64,000 bases of DNA, taken from Rhodocyclaceae bacterium. Its GTDB lineage: Bacteria; Pseudomonadota; Gammaproteobacteria; Burkholderiales; Rhodocyclaceae. The first letter of the stretch is position 1; each line of letters begins with the position of its first letter. The notes under the pieces were generated by a model. It was not told the DNA's origin, searched no databases, and saw nothing but the letters and a program-made list of their open reading frames with translations. Where the stretch lies: the NCBI GenBank assembly GCA_016791115.1, contig JAEUNL010000019.1, positions 1 to 64,000 on the forward strand, written 5' to 3'. Of this stretch, positions 17,019-24,791 are shown one piece after another. The translations under genes were made by a program, and so were the position numbers.

Positions 17019-19747
17019 GTTCCCGTCCTTTCGATCACCGCCGGCGTATCCGCGCCGGCCACCGCACGCGCGCGTTCGAGTTCCGCCTCGCAGGCACGCA
17101 CGTCGGGGTGGGTGGCGCCGAGGCGCTCCCGCATCACGTCGAGCGCTTCGCTCAGCAGCGCCGCGGCGGTGGCGTTGTCGCCACGCGCAAGCGCGACGTC
17201 GGCAAGGCCGACGATCGCGCGCGCCGTCTCCGGATGACGCGAGCCGAGCAGCGCGGTGCGCACCTCGCGCGACATGCCGTATAGCTGCTGCGCCTCGTCC
17301 AACTCGCCTGCGGCCAGCGCAACGTCCCCCAGGCAGGCGCGCGCGCGCGCCGTCGCGGCGTGGGCATCGCCATAGCAGGCGTGCAGGATGTTCACCGCTT
17401 GCGCCGCCTCGTCGCGGGCATCCGCCGTTCGGCCGCAGGACAGATCGAGCAAGGCCAGATTGAGCAGCGTCTCGGCAACGTCCGGGTGGCGCTCGCCGAA
17501 GGCCGCCTGGCGCAACGCGAGCGCCTGGCAGTAGCGGCTGCGCGCCTCGTTGTGCTGGCCGAGCCGCGCGCAGACCGCCGCGAGGTTGTTGAGCGATTGC
17601 GCGACGCTCGGGTGATTACCCGGCAGCAGCATCTGGCGCAGCTGCGCCGCGCGCTCGAACGCTGCGCGCGCCTCTGTGTAATTGCCGGTCTTGAATTGCA
17701 CGGCGCCGAGATCGTTGGCGATCTGCGCGGCTTCGATGCTTTCCGCTGCACCGGCCACGGCGATCATCGCCACCGCATCGCTCAGACGCGCGCGGCCCGC
17801 GAGCAGTTCACCGGCAGCGGTGTCGACCGTGCCAAGCATGTCGATCACGCGCGCCAGCTCGACGCTCGCCCCGCCCGGCCGCAGTGCGCCAGCCGCAGCC
17901 TCGAGGCGCGCACGCGCCGGCACAAGACGCCCCATGCCGAGTTCGATCTGCCCGCAGACCGTGAGTGCGCGCGCCAGCTCGCGCGGCGGCGTGTCGGTCG
18001 ATCGGGAGCGCTCCGCCAGTCCGCGCTCGGCCAGAGGCAGCGCTTCCGCATAACGCCCGCGCTGGCCGAAATAGGCGCCGATCTCGCAGGCCAGGCGTGC
18101 GCCGGCGCCGGTTGCAATGCCCAGCGACTCAGCCTGTTCGAGCGCCGCCAGGCCGTGGGCGGCGAGCTTGTCGCACGCGGCCCAGTTGGCGAAGCGCGGC
18201 TCGGGCAAGGCGGCATTGAGCACTTCCAGCGCGCGCATGCACCACAACTCGCGTTCCTTGTCGGACAGGGTGTCGCGCAGCACGGTCTGCACCAGCCGAT
18301 GCATCGCACGCCTGCCGGTCTTGACATCGCGTCGCACGAAGGCGAACCGCTGCGCATCGCGATAGGCGTCATTGCGCGCCAGGCCGTCGGCAAGGATCGG
18401 GGCAAGGTCCGGCCCGGCGAATGCTGCGCCGATGCGCAACGCGTCATCCGGCAGGCAATCGCAATGGCAGAACGAGAGCAGGCGCAACAGCGCCGCCGCG
18501 TTCGGATTGGCGCGCTGCAGTTCCGCGAGCGAGAGGCTCCACGCATCGATGAGCGACACGCCTTCGCGCAGGCCGGCCTCGCCGCGCTCCGCCAGCAGTC
18601 TGATGCGATGTTCGCACCACAGGCCGACGTACTCGGCGAGCGTGCAGCCGGTTTCCTCGATGTAACTGCCGGCCTGGTCGAGTGCCAGCGGCAGCCCGCC
18701 GGCAAGGCGCGCGATGTCGATCGCGGGCGCGAGCAGGTCGGCAGCGGCGGCGCCCTCCGGCTCGCACAGCGCGGCGCGGCGCAACAGGAAGTGCGCGGCG
18801 GATGCCTCGTCGAGCGGGTCGAGGTCGATTGCCTGCGCGATGCCGCCGAGCGCGGAACTGCGGCTCGTGACGATGACGGTGCCGCCGTCGCCTTCCGGCA
18901 GCCAGTCGCGCAGGATCGAAAGGTCGTCCGCCGAATCAAGCACCAGCAGCCAGTCGCCGCAGGCGCTAAGCGCGCGGCGGGCAGCTTGCGCCATGACAAG
19001 CTGGTCGCTGCCACGCGCCTCCGGCAAGCCGAACGCGGCAGCGATGGCACAAAACCCTCGCAGCAGCGGCTGTATCGATTCGGCCCGCGACCACAGCACC
19101 CACGCATGGCGGTTGCGGTAGCGATGCGCGTACTCGATCGCCGCCTCGGTCTTGCCGATGCCGGCAATGCCGCACAGTGCAACGCGCCCCCCGCCGGCAA
19201 GCTGCTCGCCCAGCGTCGCGAGCAGTGCATCTCGGCCGGTGAACAGCGGATTGCGCGCCGGCAGCCCGACCAGGCGCCCGCGTTCGCACCCGACGACATC
19301 GCCGTCCTGCAGGGTATCGGCCACTGCTGCCGCAAGCCGCGCCAGGACGGCCTTGGCATCGCTTTCGCTCATCGTCTCGAGCGGCTGCGAAGGCGGGTTG
19401 AGCGACTGGAATTGCGCCAGTTCAGGGATACGTTCGAAATTGCACCAGTCGATGACGAGCGGCAGGATCGCGACGCCTTGGTCCTCCGCCGCGCCCAGCA
19501 GGCGCGGCAGTTCGACGCGCGCGATGAAATCCGACGCGAGGAACTGCGCACTCACCAGCAGCACGGCAACGCGGGCGCGCCCGAGCGCCTCGTTGATCTC
19601 CTGCGCCCAGCGCTCGCCCGGCGCGATGAGCGTGTCGTCCCAGCGACGCAGCTGACCGCGGCGCTCGAACGGCGCCAGGTAGACCTGCAGGCGCTCCAGC
19701 CAGGCGGCATCGCGGTGGCTGTAGCTGATGAAGACCTGGTCGCGCAT
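17015..19747 (-). CDS. TIR/NB-ARC/TPR (NLR-like) STAND protein, candidate defence sensor
   Basis: A 910-residue protein with the domain order of plant-type NLRs. An N-terminal TIR (about 2-130) has FISYSHRD, LRRWDD..LIAPGERW and the helix AQEINEAL followed by VAVLLVS. A STAND ATPase follows, with Walker A CGIAGIGKT (192-200), Walker B LVLDSADD (268-275), TSR (294-296) and the NB-ARC GLPLAL (351-356). Kinesin-light-chain-type TPRs fill about 540-890 (for example HPSVAQSLNNLAAVCARLGQ). The start at MRDQVFISYS is preceded by GGGAAAAG; the longer frame to 19816 is not family-like. TIR domains of this class often cleave NAD+ on activation, and STAND/TPR proteins sense phage products. That role is inference. 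It heads a three-gene operon with its own promoter. Confidence 0.88.
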   Translation of the reverse strand: MRDQVFISYSHRDAAWLERLQVYLAPFERRGQLRRWDDTLIAPGERWAQEINEALGRARVAVLLVSAQFLASDFIARVELPRLLGAAEDQGVAILPLVIDWCNFERIPELAQFQSLNPPSQPLETMSESDAKAVLARLAAAVADTLQDGDVVGCERGRLVGLPARNPLFTGRDALLATLGEQLAGGGRVALCGIAGIGKTEAAIEYAHRYRNRHAWVLWSRAESIQPLLRGFCAIAAAFGLPEARGSDQLVMAQAARRALSACGDWLLVLDSADDLSILRDWLPEGDGGTVIVTSRSSALGGIAQAIDLDPLDEASAAHFLLRRAALCEPEGAAAADLLAPAIDIARLAGGLPLALDQAGSYIEETGCTLAEYVGLWCEHRIRLLAERGEAGLREGVSLIDAWSLSLAELQRANPNAAALLRLLSFCHCDCLPDDALRIGAAFAGPDLAPILADGLARNDAYRDAQRFAFVRRDVKTGRRAMHRLVQTVLRDTLSDKERELWCMRALEVLNAALPEPRFANWAACDKLAAHGLAALEQAESLGIATGAGARLACEIGAYFGQRGRYAEALPLAERGLAERSRSTDTPPRELARALTVCGQIELGMGRLVPARARLEAAAGALRPGGASVELARVIDMLGTVDTAAGELLAGRARLSDAVAMIAVAGAAESIEAAQIANDLGAVQFKTGNYTEARAAFERAAQLRQMLLPGNHPSVAQSLNNLAAVCARLGQHNEARSRYCQALALRQAAFGERHPDVAETLLNLALLDLSCGRTADARDEAAQAVNILHACYGDAHAATARARACLGDVALAAGELDEAQQLYGMSREVRTALLGSRHPETARAIVGLADVALARGDNATAAALLSEALDVMRERLGATHPDVRACEAELERARAVAGADTPAVIERTGT

Positions 19748-19821
19748 CTTTTCCCGCTCGCTCCTCGCTCGCCTGTCGTTCGCGCCCGATCCGCGACGGA
19801 CCGCACGAGGTGACATTGTTC

Positions 19822-19850
19822 TTTATAGCGGCCAGCCGGGAGGCTGTAAA
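19822..19850 (-). promoter_or_regulatory. Promoter of the TIR-NLR operon
   Basis: On the minus strand TTTACA (19850-19845) and TATAAA (19827-19822) are separated by exactly 17 bp. This places transcription start near 19815 and leaves a leader of about 70 nt before the ATG at 19747. The operon therefore has its own promoter and does not depend on read-through from sco. Confidence 0.6.
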
Positions 19851-19872
19851 TCGGACGAACGGCAAGGCCGCC

Positions 19873-19894
19873 CCTGCCGGCCTAGGCCGGCAGG
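19873..19894. repeat. 22-bp perfect palindrome between sco and the TIR operon
   Basis: A perfect palindrome whose half-site reads CCTGCCGGCCT. It lies 31 bp beyond the sco stop and just upstream of the TIR-operon promoter. It could fold in RNA as a sco terminator, but no T-run follows, or act as a protein binding site. Confidence 0.5.
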
Positions 19895-19924
19895 CCGGTG
19901 TTGTAGAGAACGATCCGTGGCGGG

Positions 19925-20533
19925 CTACTTGCCGGCCAGCAGCAGGCGAAGGTCGGCGGCGACGACCTCCGGCTTCTCGCCGTGGCGGATGTAAAGGCGG
20001 ATGCGGCCCTGGGGATCGAACACATAGGTGCCGGCACTGTGGTCGATGGTGTATGACGTGGGGGTCTGGCCCGGGCGCTTCTCGTAGATGATGCGGAAAT
20101 CCTGCGTGACCTGCCGCAATTGTTCGGCATTGCCGTAGAGGCCGATGAAAGTGGGATCGAACTGCGGAACGTATTGTGCAAGCACGCTCTGCGTATCGCG
20201 TTCCGGATCGACCGTGACGAACAGCACCTGGACGCGCTTGGCATCGGCGCCGAGTTCCTTCATCACCTGCGCCATCGCCGTGAGGTTGGTGGGACAGACA
20301 TCGGGACACTGCGTGTAGCCGAAGAACATGGTCACCACGCGCCCGCGGAAATCGGCGAGGCTGCGCGGCGCGCCGGTGTGATCGGTGAGCCGGAAGTCTT
20401 TCGCGAAATCGGCGCCGGTAATGTCGGTGCCTACGAACTGCGGCCCCTGGCGCTCGCCGCATCCGGCAAGAGCGAGCGACAACGCAACGCCAAGCGCGAG
20501 CACCAAGGAACGAACGAAATGGTTTCCGGGCAT
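19925..20533 (-). CDS. Sco1/SenC-type copper chaperone for cytochrome oxidase
   Basis: A 202-residue Sco protein. The N-terminus is a lipoprotein or membrane-anchor signal (LALGVALSLALAGC), and the periplasmic thioredoxin-like domain has the copper-binding TQCPDVCP and, about 85 residues later, the third ligand His in TIDHSAGTYVF. Family members insert copper into the CuA centre of oxidase subunit II. Start at ATG 20533, overlapping the ctaB stop by one base. It is the last gene of a four-gene minus-strand unit. Its usual CuA client, CoxB, is truncated in this locus. Confidence 0.93.
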   Translation of the reverse strand: MPGNHFVRSLVLALGVALSLALAGCGERQGPQFVGTDITGADFAKDFRLTDHTGAPRSLADFRGRVVTMFFGYTQCPDVCPTNLTAMAQVMKELGADAKRVQVLFVTVDPERDTQSVLAQYVPQFDPTFIGLYGNAEQLRQVTQDFRIIYEKRPGQTPTSYTIDHSAGTYVFDPQGRIRLYIRHGEKPEVVAADLRLLLAGK

Positions 20534-21432
20534 CAGAACTTCATGTAATGGTCGACGAGCAGTGCCGCGAACAGGATGCTCAGATAGACGATCGAGTAGC
20601 GGAAAGTCCGCCGCGCGAGATCGTCGGAATAACGCGTGTACAGGCGTATGGCGTAGGCAAGAAAGATTCCGCCGAGCAGGATTGCGCTGACGAGGTAGAT
20701 CCATCCGCTCATGCGCGTGGCGAAGGGCAGCAGCGATACCCCGAGCAGGATCAGCGTGTAGAGCAGCACGTGCAGCCGCGTGTACTCCGGGCCGTGAGTC
20801 ACCGGCAGCATGGGCAGGCCGGCGCGCGCGTACTCCTTGGTGCGGTAGAGCGCCAGCGACCAGAAGTGTGGCGGCGTCCACGCGAATATGATCAGAAAAA
20901 GGATCAGCGCATCGTGCGATATTTCGCCGGTCACCGCGGCCCAGCCGAGCACCGGCGGCATTGCACCGGAGGCGCCACCGATGACGATGTTCTGGGGTGT
21001 CATCGGCTTGAGCAGCACGGTGTAGATCACCGCATAGCCGACGAAGGTGGCGAAGGTGAGCCACATGGTCAGCGGATTGACCAACTGGTACAGCATAACC
21101 AGCCCCGCACCGCCGACGACGGCCGAGAAGGCCAGCGTTTCCGCGGCGCCGAGTTCGCCGCGCGCGGTAGGGCGCGCACGCGTGCGCGCCATTACCGCAT
21201 CGACCGTCCGTTCGACCAGGCAGTTGATGGCCGCCGCCGCCCCGGCGACGAGTGCGATGCCGACCGTCGCGAAGAACACGGTGCCCATGGGCGGCAAGCC
21301 GTTCGGCACGGCGAGGAACATGCCGATCACGGCGCAGAACACGATCAGCGTGTTGACGCGCGGCTTGGTGAGGGTGAGGTACTGCAGCAGTCGCTGCGCG
21401 ACCCGGTTCTGCTCGAGCGAAAGGGCTTTCAT
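20533..21432 (-). CDS. ctaB: Protoheme IX farnesyltransferase (heme O synthase)
   Basis: A 299-residue UbiA-type polytopic membrane enzyme that farnesylates heme b to heme O. The first Asp-rich substrate motif is seen as [19 protein letters not shown] (about residues 69-87), and the second conserved loop as [15 protein letters not shown] followed by the [11 protein letters not shown] region. It overlaps ctaA by 4 bp upstream and sco by one base downstream, so the three genes are translated as one unit. Length is normal. Confidence 0.95.
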   Translation of the reverse strand: MKALSLEQNRVAQRLLQYLTLTKPRVNTLIVFCAVIGMFLAVPNGLPPMGTVFFATVGIALVAGAAAAINCLVERTVDAVMARTRARPTARGELGAAETLAFSAVVGGAGLVMLYQLVNPLTMWLTFATFVGYAVIYTVLLKPMTPQNIVIGGASGAMPPVLGWAAVTGEISHDALILFLIIFAWTPPHFWSLALYRTKEYARAGLPMLPVTHGPEYTRLHVLLYTLILLGVSLLPFATRMSGWIYLVSAILLGGIFLAYAIRLYTRYSDDLARRTFRYSIVYLSILFAALLVDHYMKF

Positions 21433-22451
21433 CGCGGACTCTGGGAAACGATCTTGGGATGGAATGCCAATGTCACATGCGCCGCAGAACCTGCGACGCG
21501 AAAGTTTATCACGGTGAGCAAAACGACCAGCAGTGCGGCCCCGCCATTGTGCGCCACCGCAATCCCGAGCGGCAGGCCGAACCAGACATTGGACAATCCG
21601 AGGCAGAACTGCAGCACGACGATTGCGACCAGCAGCGCGCCATCGCGCCGCATGCCGGCGCCGACCAGGATCGCACCGAGAACCAGCAGGTAGCCCGCAA
21701 CAAGCATCGCGCCGATCCGATGTGTCCAGTGGATTGCAGTCAGGGCGGGAAGGGGAAGCAAGTCGCCGCTTGCCGTCTGCCCCAGTTCGCGCACGACGTG
21801 GAAAGCATTCGCAAAATCCATCGCGGGCAGCCACGCTCCCTGGCACGTCGGCAGATCGCTGCACGCAAGTGCTGCATAGTTGGTGCTGACCCAACCGCCC
21901 AGCGTGATCTGGCAGGCGAGCAGCACGAAGCCCAGCGCTGCGGCAATGCGCAGTCCGCCCGAGGTGCGCACGCCGGGGCGCGATGCAGCCTGTCGCATCG
22001 ACAACCACGTAAGCAAGGCGAGCGTCGTCAGCCCTCCGATCAGGTGCCCCGTCACGATGGCCGGCTTCAGGAGCATGGTCACCGTCCATTTGCCGAACAG
22101 GCCCTGCAGGATGACCACGGCGACGAGGGCGATCGGCAGCCAGGGCGACTGATCGAGGCGGACGCGCATCTTCCACGCCATTGCCGCAATCACGATGATG
22201 AGGAAGCCGAGCGATGCCGCCAGATAGCGATGCACCATTTCCTTCCACGCCTTGGCCATCGAGACCGGTCCGTGGGGTGCCGCCGCATGCGCCTCTTCGA
22301 TGTGCTCTGCCGCATGGTGCGGCGTGATCTTGCCGTAGCATCCGGGCCAGTCCGGGCAACCGAGCCCGGCGTCGGATAGCCGCACGTAAGCACCGAGCAC
22401 GACAACGCACAGCGTGAGAAGGGTGGCGAACAGAATCAGTTTGCGGAACAT
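21429..22451 (-). CDS. ctaA: Heme A synthase CtaA (COX15)
   Basis: A 340-residue eight-helix membrane enzyme that oxidises heme O to heme A. Conserved features are the N-terminal [18 protein letters not shown] with its cysteine pair, EMVHRYLA with a heme-ligand His, VTGHLIGG, the second cysteine region [10 protein letters not shown], and the C-terminal IHWTHRIGA. It is co-transcribed with ctaB and sco. An intact heme A pathway here is notable because the oxidase structural genes are missing from the locus. Confidence 0.95.
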   Translation of the reverse strand: MFRKLILFATLLTLCVVVLGAYVRLSDAGLGCPDWPGCYGKITPHHAAEHIEEAHAAAPHGPVSMAKAWKEMVHRYLAASLGFLIIVIAAMAWKMRVRLDQSPWLPIALVAVVILQGLFGKWTVTMLLKPAIVTGHLIGGLTTLALLTWLSMRQAASRPGVRTSGGLRIAAALGFVLLACQITLGGWVSTNYAALACSDLPTCQGAWLPAMDFANAFHVVRELGQTASGDLLPLPALTAIHWTHRIGAMLVAGYLLVLGAILVGAGMRRDGALLVAIVVLQFCLGLSNVWFGLPLGIAVAHNGGAALLVVLLTVINFRVAGSAAHVTLAFHPKIVSQSPR

Positions 22452-22452
22452 G

Positions 22453-23016
22453 TCAGCCGACTCGGGAAAGACGCAACAGGTGCTCGAGATCCTTCAGCAC
22501 GCGCCGGGCATCCGGATCGTTCGGATAGCGCAGCATCACGTTGCCCTGCGGATCGACAAGATAGAAACTCGCGGGCTCACCGCCATTCGCATTCAGCAGT
22601 GCGAGCGCCCGGCTTCCGGCAGCGCGGACGACACGCGTGCCCGCGTGTTCGGCGATCAGCGTGGAGTCGGGCATGGTGCCGTCGCTCACCATCCACACAC
22701 GCTCGACGCGCCCCATGTCCTTCCCGAGCGCCGTGCGAATCTGCCGCATGAGGAATAGCCGCTTGCGACATAACTCGTTGCAGGTTCCCGGGCCTTCCAT
22801 GACAAGAACCCAGCGCCCGCGCAGCGCTGCAAATTCGAAAGACGATCCGCCGATGTCGGCGAGAGGTTCTGCAGGAAGCTGGCTCGGTTCGACGATCGTT
22901 CCGTAGTTGCTGGTATGCCCGCGATTCGACCAGCGGAACGTCAGCAGGCCGGCAATCATCGGCACGCCGACCAGCAGCAGCATCACGATGAGCGCTTTCC
23001 TGCCCGAGGTCGTCAT
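22453..23016 (-). CDS. Sco-like membrane-anchored thioredoxin-fold protein of the cox cluster
   Basis: A 187-residue protein with one N-terminal membrane helix (ALIVMLLLVGVPMIAGLL). The periplasmic domain resembles Sco/thioredoxin proteins: RWVLVMEGPGTCNELCRK carries a CxxxC pair, and a late strand reads ASFYLVDPQGNVMLRYP. It is the conserved hypothetical gene usually found just before ctaA in betaproteobacterial cox clusters. A copper or redox role in oxidase assembly is likely from fold and context but not proven. It ends one base before the ctaA start and is the first gene of the unit. Confidence 0.8.
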   Translation of the reverse strand: MTTSGRKALIVMLLLVGVPMIAGLLTFRWSNRGHTSNYGTIVEPSQLPAEPLADIGGSSFEFAALRGRWVLVMEGPGTCNELCRKRLFLMRQIRTALGKDMGRVERVWMVSDGTMPDSTLIAEHAGTRVVRAAGSRALALLNANGGEPASFYLVDPQGNVMLRYPNDPDARRVLKDLEHLLRLSRVG

Positions 23017-23139
23017 CGATTTGTGCCCGCGGGAACGGCGCCGAGTCCGGCACGGCGCGCGCGCATCGGATCTGCCAAGTCTGGAGCACAAGCAGCGCCG
23101 GGTATACACTGTTTCCCCGGCCAAGAAAGTCTGTTCGAC

Positions 23140-23343
23140 ATGCGAATCGTCGTCATTGCCATGCTTCTGCTGATCCTTGCCAGCCTCGGGTCGGCGCTGG
23201 TATTCCTGTTCAAGGGTCGCGACAACAACCTGGCGAGCCGGCGCATGGCGAAGGCGCTGGCGCTGCGGGTCGGATTGTCGATAACGCTGTTCCTGCTGCT
23301 GATGGGCGGCTATTACTTCGGCATACTCACTCAGCGCCTCTAG
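23140..23343 (+). CDS. Twin-transmembrane DUF2909 family protein
   Basis: A 67-residue protein made of two membrane helices (IVVIAMLLLILASLGSALVFLF and ALRVGLSITLFLLLMGGYYFGIL) joined by a short basic loop. This small family is typically encoded inside betaproteobacterial cox clusters, next to surf1. Here it lies head-to-head with the Sco-like gene, with surf1 absent between them. A TATACA box (23103-23108) lies about 30 bp upstream. Function is unknown beyond the association with oxidase assembly. Confidence 0.8.
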   Translation: MRIVVIAMLLLILASLGSALVFLFKGRDNNLASRRMAKALALRVGLSITLFLLLMGGYYFGILTQRL

Positions 23344-23384
23344 GCCGCCGATTAGCGCCTCGCCCGAATCGCTCGGACCCCTGC

Positions 23385-23412
23385 AAAAAAAAGCGCCGCA
23401 GTTGTGCGGCGC
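23385..23412 (-). terminator. Rho-independent terminator of the decayed cox unit
   Basis: An 8-bp perfect stem (GCGCCGCA at 23393-23400, TGCGGCGC at 23405-23412) with a GTTG loop, followed on the minus strand by eight T (23392-23385). It ends transcription coming from the DUF2244 and coxB-remnant side. Confidence 0.85.
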
Positions 23413-23575
23413 GCCACTCATTGCCCCGAATTTTTTGACTGCCTAATGCTGGGGCGTCTCCTCCACCGTTCCTCCTAGAACTGTTCTTGCGTATCCATCG
23501 ATCACGCAATCATCACATGGCTCGGCGCCGCAATCAATATCGAAACAGCGCGTAGCTTGAAAATCCCTTCCGCGA

Positions 23576-24112
23576 TCAGCGTCGCACGATTGCGGCGTCG
23601 GCAATCAGGACAACAGGAGATGTCTTCAAGGCGACCGGTAGCGCACCACCGTATCGCTTCACCACGGTCGGCGACGCCGCAGCGATCGCGGGCACTGCCT
23701 TCTGGTTCGAATCGAGCACGGTGCGCATCGCCGGCCAAGCGCTGCCGAACAGGATGAATACCGGCACGACGGTCCACATCACTTCCACCATCGCGTTCTT
23801 GTGCCACCGCGGCGCACCGGGCATGTTCGTCCTTCGGAAGGCATACACCGAATAGAACATTGCACTGAACGCACCCACCAGCAGTACAACGCAGATGCCA
23901 AGCACCAGCGTATGCACATCGAAGGCGTTCTGCGGCGCCCCGGCACGCGCCTCGGAAACGAGGTCGGCAGCAACAGCTCCGCCCGAGACGACTAACAACA
24001 GTCCGCCCGTGCTTGCACCAATCGCATTGGAAGAAAGACCTGCTGCAGATGCAGCCCGGTTGCCGAAATCACGCGTAGCGATCATGTCCTGCCATGCTCC
24101 ACCGCGAAACAT
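23576..24112 (-). pseudogene. coxB: Truncated cytochrome c oxidase subunit II (membrane part only)
   Basis: A 178-codon frame whose residues about 45-135 match the two-helix membrane domain of COX2: a helix at VLGICVVLLVGAFSAMFYSV, then AFRRTNMPGAPRWHKNAMVEVMWTVVPVFIL and TVLDSNQK. The similarity stops there. The roughly 45-residue tail (AVPAIAAASPTVV...) has none of the CuA-domain motifs, and they were not found in the other frames downstream, so this looks like a deletion rather than a frameshift. The start at 24112 follows GAGG; 24085 is an alternative. It lies just downstream of the DUF2244 gene, as an intact coxB normally does. It may still be expressed but cannot form a CuA subunit. Confidence 0.8.
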
Positions 24113-24122
24113 CCATCCAGCC

Positions 24123-24593
24123 TCACGCGGCAGGACGCAACCAACGCCGCAGTTCCCGTTCAAGCCGGGCACGATCGACGTCATCCAGAAAACGGCCTAT
24201 TTCGACTTCCCTGCCATGCGAACGCAACGCGAGGCGACGCCCGGCAAAGACTTTCCCTACGACAAGCCGCGCCCATTCCTGGTTGAAATGGTGACGACAT
24301 ATCGCGCTTCCATCGCATACCTCGACTTCGATTTCGTGGCTGTCGATGCGGATTCTTTCGTAGTCGGTCGCATGCCTCGCGTAACAGACGAAAACTACCG
24401 CCAGCGCCGCCAGTTCGAGCATCGTGAACGGGAATACCACCCACGCACCGGACAACGCGAATCCCGAAGCGATGACGATCGAAACCAGCCCAAGACCCAG
24501 CATCACCCCCACCAACACCTTCGGGCTGGCGGAACAGTTACGCCGCGCGACGTAACAGGCAGTGTTGTCTCCGAGATTGAGAGCATCGAGCAT
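24123..24593 (-). CDS. DUF2244 family integral membrane protein
   Basis: A 156-residue protein with two membrane helices close together (VLVGVMLGLGLVSIVIASGFAL and VVFPFTMLELAALAVVFVCYA) followed by a cytoplasmic domain with the family pattern ATDYERI, CRHHFNQEWARLVV and a basic C-terminus. In betaproteobacteria and alphaproteobacteria this gene usually sits just before coxB, as here. Function is unknown. A palindromic FNR-type box lies about 120 bp upstream. Confidence 0.85.
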   Translation of the reverse strand: MLDALNLGDNTACYVARRNCSASPKVLVGVMLGLGLVSIVIASGFALSGAWVVFPFTMLELAALAVVFVCYARHATDYERIRIDSHEIEVEVCDGSAICRHHFNQEWARLVVGKVFAGRRLALRSHGREVEIGRFLDDVDRARLERELRRWLRPAA

Positions 24594-24709
24594 TCAAACG
24601 AGCCCTGATATCCACCACTGGCGCGACGATATTGCTGAGGCTCTTCGGCCGACAGTCGCGTCCTTTCGCCGCATCATGCCACACACGCATCACCGGCCGC
24701 AACGAGACG

Positions 24710-24723
24710 TTGACACAAGTCAA
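24710..24723. promoter_or_regulatory. FNR/ANR/DNR-type binding site
   Basis: TTGAC-ACAA-GTCAA is a perfect dyad matching the FNR-family consensus TTGAY-N4-RTCAA. It lies 117 bp upstream of the DUF2244 start on the minus strand, between mpl and DUF2244. This suggests oxygen- or nitrogen-oxide-dependent control of the decayed cox transcript. A CATGAT box at 24672-24677 (minus strand) could be the -10 element. Confidence 0.5.
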
Positions 24724-24791
24724 TTCGCTGCACTGCAATAAATGCTAGTCGGATCGCGGCGCAGCCATTGCCTCTCGGCAAGGCGCGGGAT

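Noticed and set aside
23576-24112. Intact cytochrome c oxidase subunit II
   Set aside because: The frame ends about 45 residues after the membrane domain and lacks every CuA ligand motif.
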